44,062 bases of DNA from Archangium violaceum Cb vi76 (GCF_000733295.1 NZ_JPMI01000425.1:1-44062); one strand, 5' to 3'; counted from the first letter of the stretch, positions 33,017-43,959 are shown. Translations and numbers: made by a program. Notes: a model not told the origin generated them from the letters alone.

Positions 33017-33766
33017 TCAGTGCACCCGGACCTTCTCCACGCGCTCCTTGCGCGGGAGCTTGGGCTCGGTGGAGGGCCGGGGCCGCTTGCGCGTCACCAT
33101 GCGGGCAATGCCGTAATAGAGCTGCTCCTCGGTGTACACCTTGCGCACCCCGCGCGTGCCGGGGACGTAGGCGGGGCCGGGCCGCTCCAGCCACTGCAGC
33201 ACCTTCACCTCGCCCGAGTAGGCGAAGGCCTCCAGCACCTCCTTGGGGCAGTGCTTGAGGTAGCGGCGCACCAGCGGCCGCAGCCGGCGGGGGAAGTCCC
33301 TGCCCAGCACCGAGTGCCTGCGCCCCGCGTGCAGCGTGCCGTCGAAGCGCCGCGACATGTGGAAGAGCTCGTGCATCACCGTCTCGACACGGGCCTTGGG
33401 CGTGGAGGAGCGGAAGAAGAGCGGGCGCAGGGTGATGCAGTAGAGCATCCGCTTGCCCTTGAGCCGGACGATGGGCTTGCGGCGCCCGGCCCGGTCCGTG
33501 CTGAGCCCACCCCGGAAACACAACGGCTTCACCGTGCCCCGCGAGGCCCGCCGCGCCTCTCCGGCGATGACCAGGATGCGGCTGGCCCTCACATGGGAGA
33601 ACTCGGGCATCTTCGCGGCGATGTCGCGGATGAGCGAGCGGATGGCCTTGTTGAGGTTCGGGCGACGGTGGGCCACGGTTGTAGTCAACAGTGTACCCGA
33701 AACGCCCTTGAGGCCAGCCAGAACCCGCCCCACCTTGGGCGCCATGCGTTCCGCCCCGCGTGCCAT
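33017..33766 (-). CDS. Putative zinc metallopeptidase with HELFH
   Basis: 249 aa. ATG at 33766 chosen because AGGAGG lies upstream at ideal distance. Contains HELFH (His132, Glu133, His136), the HExxH zinc motif. The third ligand is not obvious; His147 or His156 are candidates. The N-terminal 60 residues are basic and the C-terminal 40 residues are strongly basic (KRPRPSTEPKLPRKERVEK), which suggests interaction with nucleic acid or anionic surfaces. Resembles putative metallopeptidases of the Wss1/SprT-like kind only in general. No signal peptide, so it is probably cytosolic. Its 5' end overlaps the divergent lipoprotein gene by 23 bp. Confidence 0.7.
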   Translation of the reverse strand: MARGAERMAPKVGRVLAGLKGVSGTLLTTTVAHRRPNLNKAIRSLIRDIAAKMPEFSHVRASRILVIAGEARRASRGTVKPLCFRGGLSTDRAGRRKPIVRLKGKRMLYCITLRPLFFRSSTPKARVETVMHELFHMSRRFDGTLHAGRRHSVLGRDFPRRLRPLVRRYLKHCPKEVLEAFAYSGEVKVLQWLERPGPAYVPGTRGVRKVYTEEQLYYGIARMVTRKRPRPSTEPKLPRKERVEKVRVH

Positions 33767-34580
33767 CGTCCACCTCCTGACGCTCGCGGCCTGGCTGGCC
33801 GGGTGTGCCTCCACGCCGCCCCCCGCCCCCGTGGGCCCCGCTTCCCTCGGCGCCGAGGAGGCCACCGTCGCCTCCCAGGGCCTCAGTGAGATGAAGCTGC
33901 GCTACTCCGGCCAGCTCACCAGCCCCGGCCCCGCCGTGCTGGAGAAGGCGGACTACGAGCTCGTCTCCGACGGCCAGGTGCTCCAGAAGGGCTCGGCGCC
34001 GCTGGGCGTCACCCTGGCCCCCGCCGCCCCCACCCCCTTCTCCTTCCAGGCCGAGGCCGCCTACGTGCGCACGCCGGAGGACCTGAGGGCGCTGAGCCAG
34101 CGGGGTGGCACCCTGCTCGTGGCGCTGCGCGGCACGCTGACGGTGCGCGTGGGGGACGAGGTGCGGACGCTGCCCTTCGCCGCCTCCCGGGCGGTGCGCG
34201 TGCCCCGGCTGCCCGTGGTGAAGGTGGAGAGCCTGGAGGGGGCCCGCTACTCGGAGGAGCAGGTGGATCTGCTCTTGCGCCTGGGGGTGGAGAACCCCAA
34301 CCCCTTCCCGCTGCGGCTGGAGGAGCTCACCTGGGCCGTCTCGGTGGGAGGCCGCAAGCTGGGCGAGGGGACGCGGGGCAAGTACGACACCGTGGACGCG
34401 TCGGCCACCGGGGTGTATCCCGTGGAGGTGGCGGTGACGAAGGAGACGTGGGGGCAGGACGTGCGGGTGCTCATCGCCAAGGGGACGCTGCCGTATGAAG
34501 TCGCGGGCGAGCTCACGGGCCCGCTGGTGCGCGTCCCCTACTCGCTGTCCGGAGACGTGAAGCTCAACGTGTCGCGGTAG
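33744..34580 (+). CDS. LEA14-like (WHy domain) lipoprotein
   Basis: 278 aa. ATG at 33744; no good ribosome site, but no later start keeps the signal peptide. Lipobox LAGC (Cys21). Contains two LEA type-2/WHy-like beta domains: residues about 45-150 and 155-278. The second has LGVENPNPFPLRLEELTWAVSVGG (about 182-205), the classic LEA14 consensus. Such lipoproteins sit in the envelope; proposed roles include desiccation protection and membrane association. Its stop overlaps the next gene's start by one base, so it is coupled to aat. Overlap with the divergent metallopeptidase gene is noted separately. Confidence 0.85.
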   Translation: MRSAPRAIVHLLTLAAWLAGCASTPPPAPVGPASLGAEEATVASQGLSEMKLRYSGQLTSPGPAVLEKADYELVSDGQVLQKGSAPLGVTLAPAAPTPFSFQAEAAYVRTPEDLRALSQRGGTLLVALRGTLTVRVGDEVRTLPFAASRAVRVPRLPVVKVESLEGARYSEEQVDLLLRLGVENPNPFPLRLEELTWAVSVGGRKLGEGTRGKYDTVDASATGVYPVEVAVTKETWGQDVRVLIAKGTLPYEVAGELTGPLVRVPYSLSGDVKLNVSR

Positions 34581-35284
34581 TGCCCATCTACCTACTCGGA
34601 GAAGATCCGGAGCTCTTCCCGCCACCGGAGAAGGCGGACCGGGGCGGGCTGCTCGCCGTCGGCGGGGACCTGAGCCCCGAGCGACTGCTCTCGGCGTACT
34701 CCCAGGGCATCTTCCCCTGGTACAGCCGGGGCCAGCCCATCCTCTGGCACTCGCCGGACCCGCGCTTCGTCCTCCCGCCGGACAAGCTGCACGTGGGCCG
34801 CTCGCTGCGCAAGACGCTCAAGGCCGGCGTCTATGACATCCGCTGGGACACCGCCTTCGCGGACGTCATCACCGCGTGCGCCAGTACCCCGCGCCCCGGC
34901 CAGGACGGCACGTGGATTACCGACGAGATGCTCGAGGCCTACCTCACCCTGCACGAGCTGGGCTTCGCGCACTCGGTGGAGGCGTGGGCCGGGGGAGAGC
35001 TGAAGGGCGGCTTCTACGGCGTGTCGCTGGGGGCGGCCTTCTTCGGCGAGAGCATGTTCGCCCACGCGCCGGACGCCTCGAAGGTGGCCTTCACCACCGC
35101 GGTGGAGCGCTTCCACTCCTGGGGCTTCCACTTCATCGACTGCCAGGTGGAGACGGAGCACCTGGCGCGCTTCGGGGCCGAGCACTGGCCGCGCAAGCGC
35201 TTCCTCCAGGCCCTCGGCCGGGCGCTCGAGGAGCCCACCCGCCGCGGCCGGTGGACCCTCACGCCAGGGGCAGCTCCAGGGTGA
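34580..35284 (+). CDS. aat: Leucyl/phenylalanyl-tRNA--protein transferase
   Basis: 234 aa. GTG at 34580 shares its first base with the stop codon of the LEA14-like gene. Transfers Leu or Phe from aminoacyl-tRNA to N-terminal Arg/Lys of proteins, marking them for ClpAP degradation in the N-end rule pathway; cytosolic. Diagnostic motifs: GLLAVGGDLSPERLLSAYSQGIFPWY (about 23-48), LWHSPDPRFVL (about 55-65), GTWITDEMLEAY and EAWAGGELKGGFYGVSLGAAFFGESMFA, then ASKVAF and DCQVETEHLARFGAE. Complete. Its final 26 bp overlap the 3' end of the convergent histidine-kinase gene. Confidence 0.96.
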   Translation: MPIYLLGEDPELFPPPEKADRGGLLAVGGDLSPERLLSAYSQGIFPWYSRGQPILWHSPDPRFVLPPDKLHVGRSLRKTLKAGVYDIRWDTAFADVITACASTPRPGQDGTWITDEMLEAYLTLHELGFAHSVEAWAGGELKGGFYGVSLGAAFFGESMFAHAPDASKVAFTTAVERFHSWGFHFIDCQVETEHLARFGAEHWPRKRFLQALGRALEEPTRRGRWTLTPGAAPG

Positions 35285-37091
35285 AGGTGGCCCCCGTGCC
35301 GGGGCCCTCGCTCTCGCACTCGAGGGAGCCGCCCAGTTCCTCGGCGGACAGGGCGCTGATGTGCAGCCCGAAACCGTGCCCGTCCTTCTTCGTGGTGAAG
35401 CCCTGGCTGAAGAGGCGTTGCAGGTTCTCCGGGGCAATGCCCACCCCGTTGTCCGCCACGGCGATGCGCAGCCGCGCTCCCGCCTCCTCCACGCGCAGGG
35501 TGAGCTGCTTGTCGGGCCGCTGGCTGTCCAGCAGCGCATGGCGCGCGTTGCTCAGCAGGTTCACCAGAATCTGCAGCAGCTTGTGCCGGTCCACCATCAC
35601 CGCGGAGGCGGAGGCGGTGTACTCGCGCCGCAGTTGGATGCCCAGGCGCTCGAAGGACACCGCGTGCAGGCGCATGGCGTCGTCCAGCAGCGTGGGCACC
35701 TCCACCCGCTCCAGCACTCCGGAGAAGCGGGCATGCTGCTGCTGCATGCTCACCACGGACTTGATGTGGTCCACGCTCTCGGTGAGCCGCCGCAGCTCCT
35801 CCAGCACCGACTCGCGCTCCTGGGCGAGCTGGCCCGAGAGCGCCGCCAGGTAGGCGGGGAGCTGCCGGCCCCGGGGATCCTCCTCGAGGAAGGCGCCCAG
35901 CCGCGAGGCGTTCTCCCGCAGCAGCGCCACGGCCTTGTCCAGGCCCGCGGCCCGCGAGCCGCGCAGCCGATCCACCACGAGGTGGGCGGACACGTTCACG
36001 CTGTTGAGCGTGTTGCCCACGTTGTGCAGCACCCCGGTGGCGATCTCCGCCATGCCCGCGTGGCGCGACACGTCCACCAGGCCGCGGTGCAGCTCCGCCA
36101 GGCGGGCCTCGGCCTCCTTGCGCTCCGTGATGTCGCGGCTGAAGAGCGTGGCCCCCACCACCCGCTCCCCTTCCCACACCGGGTTGAAGGTGACGTCCAG
36201 CGTCATGGGGCGGCCCTGCGCGGGGATGTGCATCTCCAACCGCTCCCGCTTGCCCGCCAGGGCCTTCTGGAACAGCTCCTGGAGGCCCGGAGAGGCCATC
36301 CACGCCAGGTGGGCACCCCGCTCGAGCTCCCGGCCATAGAGGTGTCGGCCCACGGCCTTGGCCATCATGTTGGCGGTGACCACGCGCCCTTCCCGGTCGA
36401 GCGCCACCACCACGTCCTCCGTGCTCTCGAGGACGCTGAACAGCTTGCCCTCGCTCTCGCGCAGCGTCTTGAGCGCCTGCTGCAGCGCCTGCTGGGACTC
36501 CTCGCGCACGGTGCCGTAGAGCCAGCTCAGCGCCCAGCTCGTCAGCAGGCTGACGCACGCGACGAGGTTGCTCATCCAGGCTCCCGGCTTCTGGAAGACG
36601 GGCCGCGCCAGGCCGAAGCCGGAGTGGTAGAGCTGGTGGAAGGCCCCCACGTAGAGCATGAGGAGCGCGGTGAAGAAGAACCCGCGGCGCGGCCCCAGCA
36701 GGTAGACGGCCAGGGCCGGAATCAACATGCCCACCGCATGAGAGACAGCGCCCGGCGAGTCCACGGGCAGGGTGCCCAGGATGAAGCCCACGGACAGGGC
36801 CAGGCACAGGAGGATGGCCGGCGGGGAGGGCGAGGCCAGCCGGCGCATCAGCACCACCACCGCCCCGAAGGCGGCCATGCACACGCCCACCACCAGGAGC
36901 TGCGGCAGGCGATCCTCGGCCGCATAGGTGGGGATGCCGAGCACGTACAGGCCGATGAGCACCATCATCAGGAGGGTGGCCCCCAGCAGCACCCGGTAGC
37001 GCCAGAGCTCCCCCGGAGGCAGCCGGCGCTGCGACTCCGTCAGCCGGGCGTCCAGCCATTCCAGCACCCATGCTCGCGGGCTCCAGCCCAT
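35259..37091 (-). CDS. Membrane PAS histidine kinase
   Basis: 610 aa. ATG at 37091 with AAGGGGAA just upstream. Six transmembrane helices (about 34-190) form an unknown-ligand sensor region; then a PAS domain (about 213-325), the H-box ATGVLHNVGNTLNSV with His356, coiled-coil dimerisation, and an HATPase_c domain with N-box NLLSNARHAL, DNGVGI and GFGLHISA. The HNVGN H-box is the variant kinase type (not HExxxP), typical of the family found in delta-proteobacteria and cyanobacteria. Autophosphorylating kinase. It follows the receiver-kinase gene by 37 bp on the same strand; no separate response regulator follows. Confidence 0.9.
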   Translation of the reverse strand: MGWSPRAWVLEWLDARLTESQRRLPPGELWRYRVLLGATLLMMVLIGLYVLGIPTYAAEDRLPQLLVVGVCMAAFGAVVVLMRRLASPSPPAILLCLALSVGFILGTLPVDSPGAVSHAVGMLIPALAVYLLGPRRGFFFTALLMLYVGAFHQLYHSGFGLARPVFQKPGAWMSNLVACVSLLTSWALSWLYGTVREESQQALQQALKTLRESEGKLFSVLESTEDVVVALDREGRVVTANMMAKAVGRHLYGRELERGAHLAWMASPGLQELFQKALAGKRERLEMHIPAQGRPMTLDVTFNPVWEGERVVGATLFSRDITERKEAEARLAELHRGLVDVSRHAGMAEIATGVLHNVGNTLNSVNVSAHLVVDRLRGSRAAGLDKAVALLRENASRLGAFLEEDPRGRQLPAYLAALSGQLAQERESVLEELRRLTESVDHIKSVVSMQQQHARFSGVLERVEVPTLLDDAMRLHAVSFERLGIQLRREYTASASAVMVDRHKLLQILVNLLSNARHALLDSQRPDKQLTLRVEEAGARLRIAVADNGVGIAPENLQRLFSQGFTTKKDGHGFGLHISALSAEELGGSLECESEGPGTGATFTLELPLA

Positions 37092-37128
37092 CACTTCCCC
37101 TTGGTCGGCGCACGAGCGCGCGCCAGAC

Positions 37129-38460
37129 CTAGGACCCGGAGCGCCTCCGCTCCAGCATAGCGGACTCCGCCCCCTGCTCGGAGGCCGTGGGCAGCAACAC
37201 CCGGAAGGTGGTGCCCTGGCCCGGCGCGCTGTCCACGGAAATGTCACCTCCCAAACGGGTCACGATGCCATGGCAGATGGACAGGCCGAGCCCCGTGCCC
37301 GTGCCCACCGGCTTCGTCGTGAAGAAGGGCTCGAAGAGGCGGCTGAGGTGCTCCGGCCGGATGCCGCTGCCGTTGTCCTGCACCTCCACCGCGACCAGGC
37401 CGTCCTCGCGCCGCTGGATGCCCAGCCGGAGCGTGGGCGCCTCGCGGCCCGCCAGGGCGTGGGTGGCGTTGACGATGAGGTTGAGGAACACCTGCCCCAG
37501 GCCGTGCTCGCTGCCCCACACGGGCGGCACCTCCTGGAACTCCCGCACCAGCTTCAGCTCCGGACGCAGCGCCCGCGCCGCCATGGAGAGGGTGAGCTCC
37601 ATCACATGGCGCACGTCCACCACCTCCTTCGGCGGCTCGTCCATCCGGGCGAAGATGCGCACGTCCTGGACGATGCGCTCGATGCGCTCGGCGCCGGTGA
37701 CGGCATCCCCGCACGCATCCCTCAGCTCGTCCCGGGCGCGCAGCGCCTCCTGGGCGCACGGCAGCTTCTCCAGCCCCCGCACCACGTGGCGCAGGTTGGA
37801 CAGGATGTAGCTCAGCGGGTTGTTGACCTCGTGGGCCAGGCCCGCCGACATGCGCCCCAGCGCCTCCAGCTTCTGCGCGTGCACCAGCCGGGCATTGGCC
37901 TCCGCCAGCGCCCGCGTCCGCTCCTCCACCATCCGCTCCAGGTCCTCCATCCGCTGGTGGCTGGCGCGCAACAGCTCCCACTTCTCGCACAGCGCGTGCG
38001 CCATCTGGCGCACCTCGATGCTGTCGAAGGGCTTGCGCAGGATGAGCAGCCGCTCACTCGTCCCCAGCTTGCGCGACAGCTCGTCCCAGGAATAGTCGGA
38101 GTGGGCCGAGCAGAGCACCACCTGGAGATCCGCCTCCTCCCGCCACATCTGCAGGGTGGCCTCCACCCCGTCCATGCCCGGCGGCATGCGGATGTCCACG
38201 AAGGCCACGGCGTAGGGGCGTCCCTCACGCACCGCGTCGCGCACCAGGCGCACGCCCTCCTCTCCACCCAGCGCGAAGTCCAACTCGAAGCGGGTGGTAC
38301 TGCTCCGGGGCGGCGCGTCCCCGAAGAGCATGGACTCCATCGCATCCAGCTCCGCGATACCCTGGCCGGACCTGGCGAGGATCTTCCGGAAGTCCTGGTG
38401 GATGGCACTGTTGTCGTCGACCACCAAAATCCGGCGGCACTCCCCCGTCGGAGGACTCAT
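37129..38460 (-). CDS. Receiver-histidine kinase
   Basis: 443 aa. ATG at 38460; GTG 38478 is also possible and neither has a strong ribosome site. N-terminal receiver: acidic pair Asp15/Asp16, phospho-acceptor Asp89 in FVDIRMP, Lys143 in LRKPF, with an insertion (about 35-60, SMLFGDAPP) lengthening the usual fold. Then a coiled coil (about 165-200), HisKA H-box GLAHEVNNPLS (His210) and HATPase_c with NLIVNATHAL, DNGSGI and GTGLGLSI. No membrane segment or DNA-binding domain. It can receive phosphate and itself signal, so this is a phosphorelay intermediate. Upstream of it a terminator separates glgX. Confidence 0.92.
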   Translation of the reverse strand: MSPPTGECRRILVVDDNSAIHQDFRKILARSGQGIAELDAMESMLFGDAPPRSSTTRFELDFALGGEEGVRLVRDAVREGRPYAVAFVDIRMPPGMDGVEATLQMWREEADLQVVLCSAHSDYSWDELSRKLGTSERLLILRKPFDSIEVRQMAHALCEKWELLRASHQRMEDLERMVEERTRALAEANARLVHAQKLEALGRMSAGLAHEVNNPLSYILSNLRHVVRGLEKLPCAQEALRARDELRDACGDAVTGAERIERIVQDVRIFARMDEPPKEVVDVRHVMELTLSMAARALRPELKLVREFQEVPPVWGSEHGLGQVFLNLIVNATHALAGREAPTLRLGIQRREDGLVAVEVQDNGSGIRPEHLSRLFEPFFTTKPVGTGTGLGLSICHGIVTRLGGDISVDSAPGQGTTFRVLLPTASEQGAESAMLERRRSGS

Positions 38461-38486
38461 GAGGACAATGGGTACCACGTGACAAA

Positions 38487-38515
38487 AGCCACGGGCAATG
38501 TGCTCACCCGTGGCT
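38487..38515 (-). terminator. Rho-independent terminator after glgX
   Basis: On the minus strand: 9-bp stem AGCCACGGG / CCCGTGGCT, an 11-nt loop, then TTTTG. It lies between the end of glgX (38566) and the start of the receiver-kinase gene (38460), with the right orientation to stop transcription coming from glgX. Confidence 0.8.
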
Positions 38516-38565
38516 CCCTCATGTCCTCACACCCACATCCGGCGCTGCCCGCCCGAGCACCGGGC

Positions 38566-40698
<2,133 letters not shown>

Positions 40699-41098
40699 AC
40701 GCGTCGCTGTCCTTTCAAACGGAGTGCACGGAATCTGTGGGTGGGGAGCGCACTCTTCAAGGACTTCACGGTGTCTCCGACCCCGGAGAGGTGGAGCGTC
40801 CATCCGCCAGACAAATGGAGCGTCCGCCAGCCATCAGCAGGGGGGCCCACCGTACGCTTTCACACGCGCGGCCTCGCGCCGGGAGGGAGCACCCCGTCCG
40901 CCAGCCCGTCGAAGGTGGGCACGGAGGGCCAGCAGCGCGCCCCCAGGTGCGAGACCATGGCTCCCTGCCTGGTGGGCGGAGCCACGCGAGGCCTCCCGGA
41001 GCGTACGGAGAAAAGCGGCAAGTGGCCTGGCCGGCTCTCGAAGAGTGCCTTTCCCTGGAAGCACCCTGGATGTTAGGAGTGTTCGAGCACCCAGCTTC
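40699..41098. other. Intergenic region, 400 bp
   Basis: Between divergent glgX and the small secreted protein gene. I see no coding sequence that I trust. TGGAGCGTCC occurs twice (40792-40801 and 40816-40825), 24 bp apart, about 100 bp upstream of the glgX start; a candidate binding site, otherwise nothing recognised. Several overlapping open frames are typical high-GC noise. Confidence 0.5.
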
Positions 41099-41551
41099 AT
41101 GAGAACCGTTGGCCCCGCATCCTGGCGCGAGCAATCGAGCGCCCGATGGATGGCCCTGGTCGGCGCGGCCTGCGCCCTCCTGATGGCCGTCGTGGCCGGC
41201 GTGTGCGCCCGGGCCCCCGCTCACGCGGAGGTCCGGTGGGCCACCACGGCGCGGGGACCGAAGCATCAGCATTCGCTCTCGGCCCATCTGCCCGTGCGGC
41301 AGCAGGGCCTGGTGGGCGTCCAGGCGTCACCGGTGCAGGGGCAGTTGGAGCTGCCGCGCCCCGCCAACAAGCCGCTCCCGTTCCAACCACGGTCCGATAC
41401 ACGCCCCGGCCCCGCGATCCGGCCAGAAGCCCTGCTCGCGGAACGCACGAGACGGCGGTTGTCGTGCGTATTGCCCACGAGCCACGGCCGGATCGCGGAT
41501 CGCCCCGTGGTCGCCAACTGTCCCGCGCAAGGACCTCCGCGGACCGCCTGA
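41099..41551 (+). CDS. Probable small secreted protein, unknown
   Basis: 150 aa. ATG at 41099 without an obvious ribosome site. A hydrophobic signal-like segment (MALVGAACALLMAVVAGVC, about 18-36) is followed by a Pro/Arg/Gln-rich mature part without known motifs (AEVRWATTARGPKHQ..PVRQQGLVG). Cysteines near the C-terminus (Cys133, Cys142) could pair. Codon composition is weakly supportive only. It may also be a non-coding frame; confidence is therefore low. Followed by a short membrane-protein frame. Confidence 0.45.
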   Translation: MRTVGPASWREQSSARWMALVGAACALLMAVVAGVCARAPAHAEVRWATTARGPKHQHSLSAHLPVRQQGLVGVQASPVQGQLELPRPANKPLPFQPRSDTRPGPAIRPEALLAERTRRRLSCVLPTSHGRIADRPVVANCPAQGPPRTA

Positions 41552-41604
41552 CGTTCGGTCCCAGAGTTCCACCCTTCACCCGCGCGCCAGCGACCCTGGT
41601 GCGC

Positions 41605-41763
41605 GTGAGGCATTCCTTGCGCGACGAACAGAACGAAACGACGACGTCTCCCGTCCCCGCGAACGCGGGTCACCCCCCCTGGCAGGTGGGGCGGCTCCTC
41701 CTGGCCGCGGTCGTCAGCCTGCTCATCATCGGCGCCGCCATCGCCTTCGAGCGGTTCGGCTGA
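41605..41763 (+). CDS. Short single-helix membrane protein
   Basis: 52 aa. GTG at 41605; ribosome site weak. A hydrophilic N-terminus (RHSLRDEQNETTTSPV) and one strong transmembrane helix (about 30-47, LLLAAVVSLLIIGAAIAF) close to the C-terminus, ending ERFG. The composition is unlike shadow frames and supports a real small protein. It lies 105 bp upstream of the antiporter gene on the same strand and might be co-transcribed. No family recognised. Confidence 0.45.
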   Translation: MRHSLRDEQNETTTSPVPANAGHPPWQVGRLLLAAVVSLLIIGAAIAFERFG

Positions 41764-41868
41764 TGATGGGGCGGGCGCACCGGCCCCTCGGCCGCTCCGG
41801 GGCCGGTGCGCTCCTCCGAGGCCTTCTTCTTCCCTTCCCTCCCTAGATTCCCAGCAGGTGATTCAGCG

Positions 41869-43950
41869 ATGCACGGAGCTCACGACTTCCTCAAGGCCCT
41901 GGCGATGGTTCTCTGCGTCGCGGCGGTGACATCCGTCATCTTCCAGCGGCTGCGACAACCCGTCGTGCTCGGGTACATCATCGCGGGCCTCATCATCGGC
42001 CCCCACGTCCCCATCCCGCTCGTCGCGGACTCCGGCATCGTCCAGACGCTGTCGGAGCTGGGCGTCATCCTCCTCATGTTCTCGCTCGGGCTGGAGTTCA
42101 GCCTGCGCAAGCTGTTCCAGGTGGGCCCCACGGCGGGCGTCACGGCCATCATCCAATGCAGCCTGATGATCTGGCTCGGCTTCGTCGTGGGCCGGGCCTT
42201 CGGCTGGACGGCGCTCGAGAGCATCTTCACGGGGGCCATCATCGCCATCTCCAGCACGACCATCATCGCCAAGGCATTCGACGAGCAGGGCATCAAGGGC
42301 AAGCTGCGGGAGATCGTCGTCGGGGTGCTCATCGTCGAGGATCTCATCGCCATCCTCCTGATGGCGACGCTCACGGCGGTGTCCACCGGCGCGGGCCTGT
42401 CCGCGGGGCAGCTCGCGCTGACGATCGGCCGGCTGGGGCTGTTCCTGGTGGGGCTGGTGGTGGTGGGGCTGTTGGTCATCCCGCGGGTGGTGCGGGCCGT
42501 CCACAAGCTGAACCGGCCGGAGACGCTGCTGGTGACGAGCGTGGGCATCTGCTTCGCGGTGGCGTTGCTGGCGCAGGAGTTCGGCTACTCGGTGGCGCTC
42601 GGCGCGTTCCTGGCGGGCTCGCTCGTGGCGGAGTCCGGCAAGGAGAAGGACGTCGAGCACCTGGTGCAGCCCGTGCGCGACGTCTTCGCGGCCATCTTCT
42701 TCGTGTCGGTGGGCATGTTGATCGACCCCGCGCTCGTGGCGAAGCACTGGGTGGCCGTGGCCGTGCTGACGGGGGTGGTCATCCTCGGCAAGCTGGTGGG
42801 CGTGGCCCTGGGCGTGTTCCTCACGGGCAACGGGACGCGCACGGCGGTGCAGTCGGGCCTGAGCCTGGCGCAGATTGGGGAGTTCTCCTTCATCATCGCG
42901 GGCCTGGGCCTGTCGCTGAACGCCACGGGGCAGTTCCTCTACCCGGTGGCGGTGGCCGTCTCGGCGATCACCACCCTCACCACGCCCTTCCTCATCCGGG
43001 CATCGGGACCGGTGGCCAACGTCGTGGACCGCAAGCTGCCCCGGCCGCTGCAGACGTTCGCCGCGCTCTATGGGAGCTGGGTGGAGGGCCTGCGCACCGC
43101 GCCGACGCAGAAGACCACCGGCGCGAGTATCCGCCGGCTGGTGCGCCTGATGGTGCTCGACGCGGCGATGCTCGCCGCGCTCGTCATCGGGACGTCCGTG
43201 TTCATCGAGAGGCTCACCACGACCGTGGAGAACCGGGGCGGACTGGGGGCGTCGGTGGCGCGCCTGCTCGTCATCGGCCTGGCCTCGGCGCTCGCGGTGC
43301 CGTTCCTCGTGGGGCTCGTCCGGATGGCGAGGAGTCTGGGGGTGCTGCTCGCGGACCTGGCCCTGCCTCCGAGCGAGGGCAAGCTGGACCGGGCCGCCGC
43401 GCCCCGGCGCGCGCTGGTGGTGACGCTCCAGCTGGCGAGCCTGCTCAGCGTGGGCATCCCGCTCGTCGCCCTCACCCAGCCCTTCATTCCCGGCTTCCAG
43501 GGCGCGGCCGTGCTGCTGGTCCAGCTCGCGGTGCTCGCCGTGGGTTTCTGGCGCAGCGCCACCAATCTGCAGGGGCACGTGCGCGCGGGCTCGCAGGTCA
43601 TCGTCTCGGCGCTCGCGGCCCAGACGCATGTCCCCGGGAACGAGGAGAAGCACGGCGAGCGGTTGAAGACGCTCCATGCCATCCTTCCCGGGCTCGGCGA
43701 GCCGACACCGGTGCGGCTCGAGGCGTCCAGTCCGGCGGTGGGGCAGAGCCTGGCGCAGCTCAACCTGCGCGGGATGACGGGAGCCACGGTGCTGGCCATC
43801 CAGCGGGATGACGGCGAAGCGGTCGTCCCCACGGCGCAGGAGGTGCTGCGGGAGGGGGATGTGCTCGCGCTGGCGGGTACGCACGAGGCCATCGACGCGG
43901 CCCGGGCGGTGCTCGAGACGCCCCGGAGTCAGGAAGCCGCGGCGCCGTGA
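41869..43950 (+). CDS. CPA2 cation:proton antiporter with TrkA_C
   Basis: 693 aa. ATG at 41869, with AGCAGGTGA upstream. N-terminal Na+/H+ exchanger domain (about 1-385, roughly 11 helices): LRQPVVLGYIIAGLIIGP, LSELGVILLMFSLGLEFSL, ISSTTIIAKAFDE, IVEDLIAILLMA and AQIGEFSFIIAGLG, all typical of KefB/KefC-type CPA2. A second membrane segment (about 425-590) with four to five helices follows, and then a TrkA_C domain (about 620-685, VRLEASSPAVGQSLAQLNLRG..REGDVLALAGTHEAI). No TrkA_N (NAD-binding) domain is visible, so gating by glutathione/NAD is unlikely; the TrkA_C could bind a nucleotide or other ligand. Exchanges K+ or Na+ for protons. Confidence 0.92.
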   Translation: MHGAHDFLKALAMVLCVAAVTSVIFQRLRQPVVLGYIIAGLIIGPHVPIPLVADSGIVQTLSELGVILLMFSLGLEFSLRKLFQVGPTAGVTAIIQCSLMIWLGFVVGRAFGWTALESIFTGAIIAISSTTIIAKAFDEQGIKGKLREIVVGVLIVEDLIAILLMATLTAVSTGAGLSAGQLALTIGRLGLFLVGLVVVGLLVIPRVVRAVHKLNRPETLLVTSVGICFAVALLAQEFGYSVALGAFLAGSLVAESGKEKDVEHLVQPVRDVFAAIFFVSVGMLIDPALVAKHWVAVAVLTGVVILGKLVGVALGVFLTGNGTRTAVQSGLSLAQIGEFSFIIAGLGLSLNATGQFLYPVAVAVSAITTLTTPFLIRASGPVANVVDRKLPRPLQTFAALYGSWVEGLRTAPTQKTTGASIRRLVRLMVLDAAMLAALVIGTSVFIERLTTTVENRGGLGASVARLLVIGLASALAVPFLVGLVRMARSLGVLLADLALPPSEGKLDRAAAPRRALVVTLQLASLLSVGIPLVALTQPFIPGFQGAAVLLVQLAVLAVGFWRSATNLQGHVRAGSQVIVSALAAQTHVPGNEEKHGERLKTLHAILPGLGEPTPVRLEASSPAVGQSLAQLNLRGMTGATVLAIQRDDGEAVVPTAQEVLREGDVLALAGTHEAIDAARAVLETPRSQEAAAP

Positions 43951-43959
43951 GCGCACACT

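Noticed and set aside
40834-41100. 88-codon minus-strand frame and other overlapping frames upstream of glgX
   Set aside because: No ribosome site, Arg/Gly/Ala-rich products and mutual overlap; treated as intergenic.
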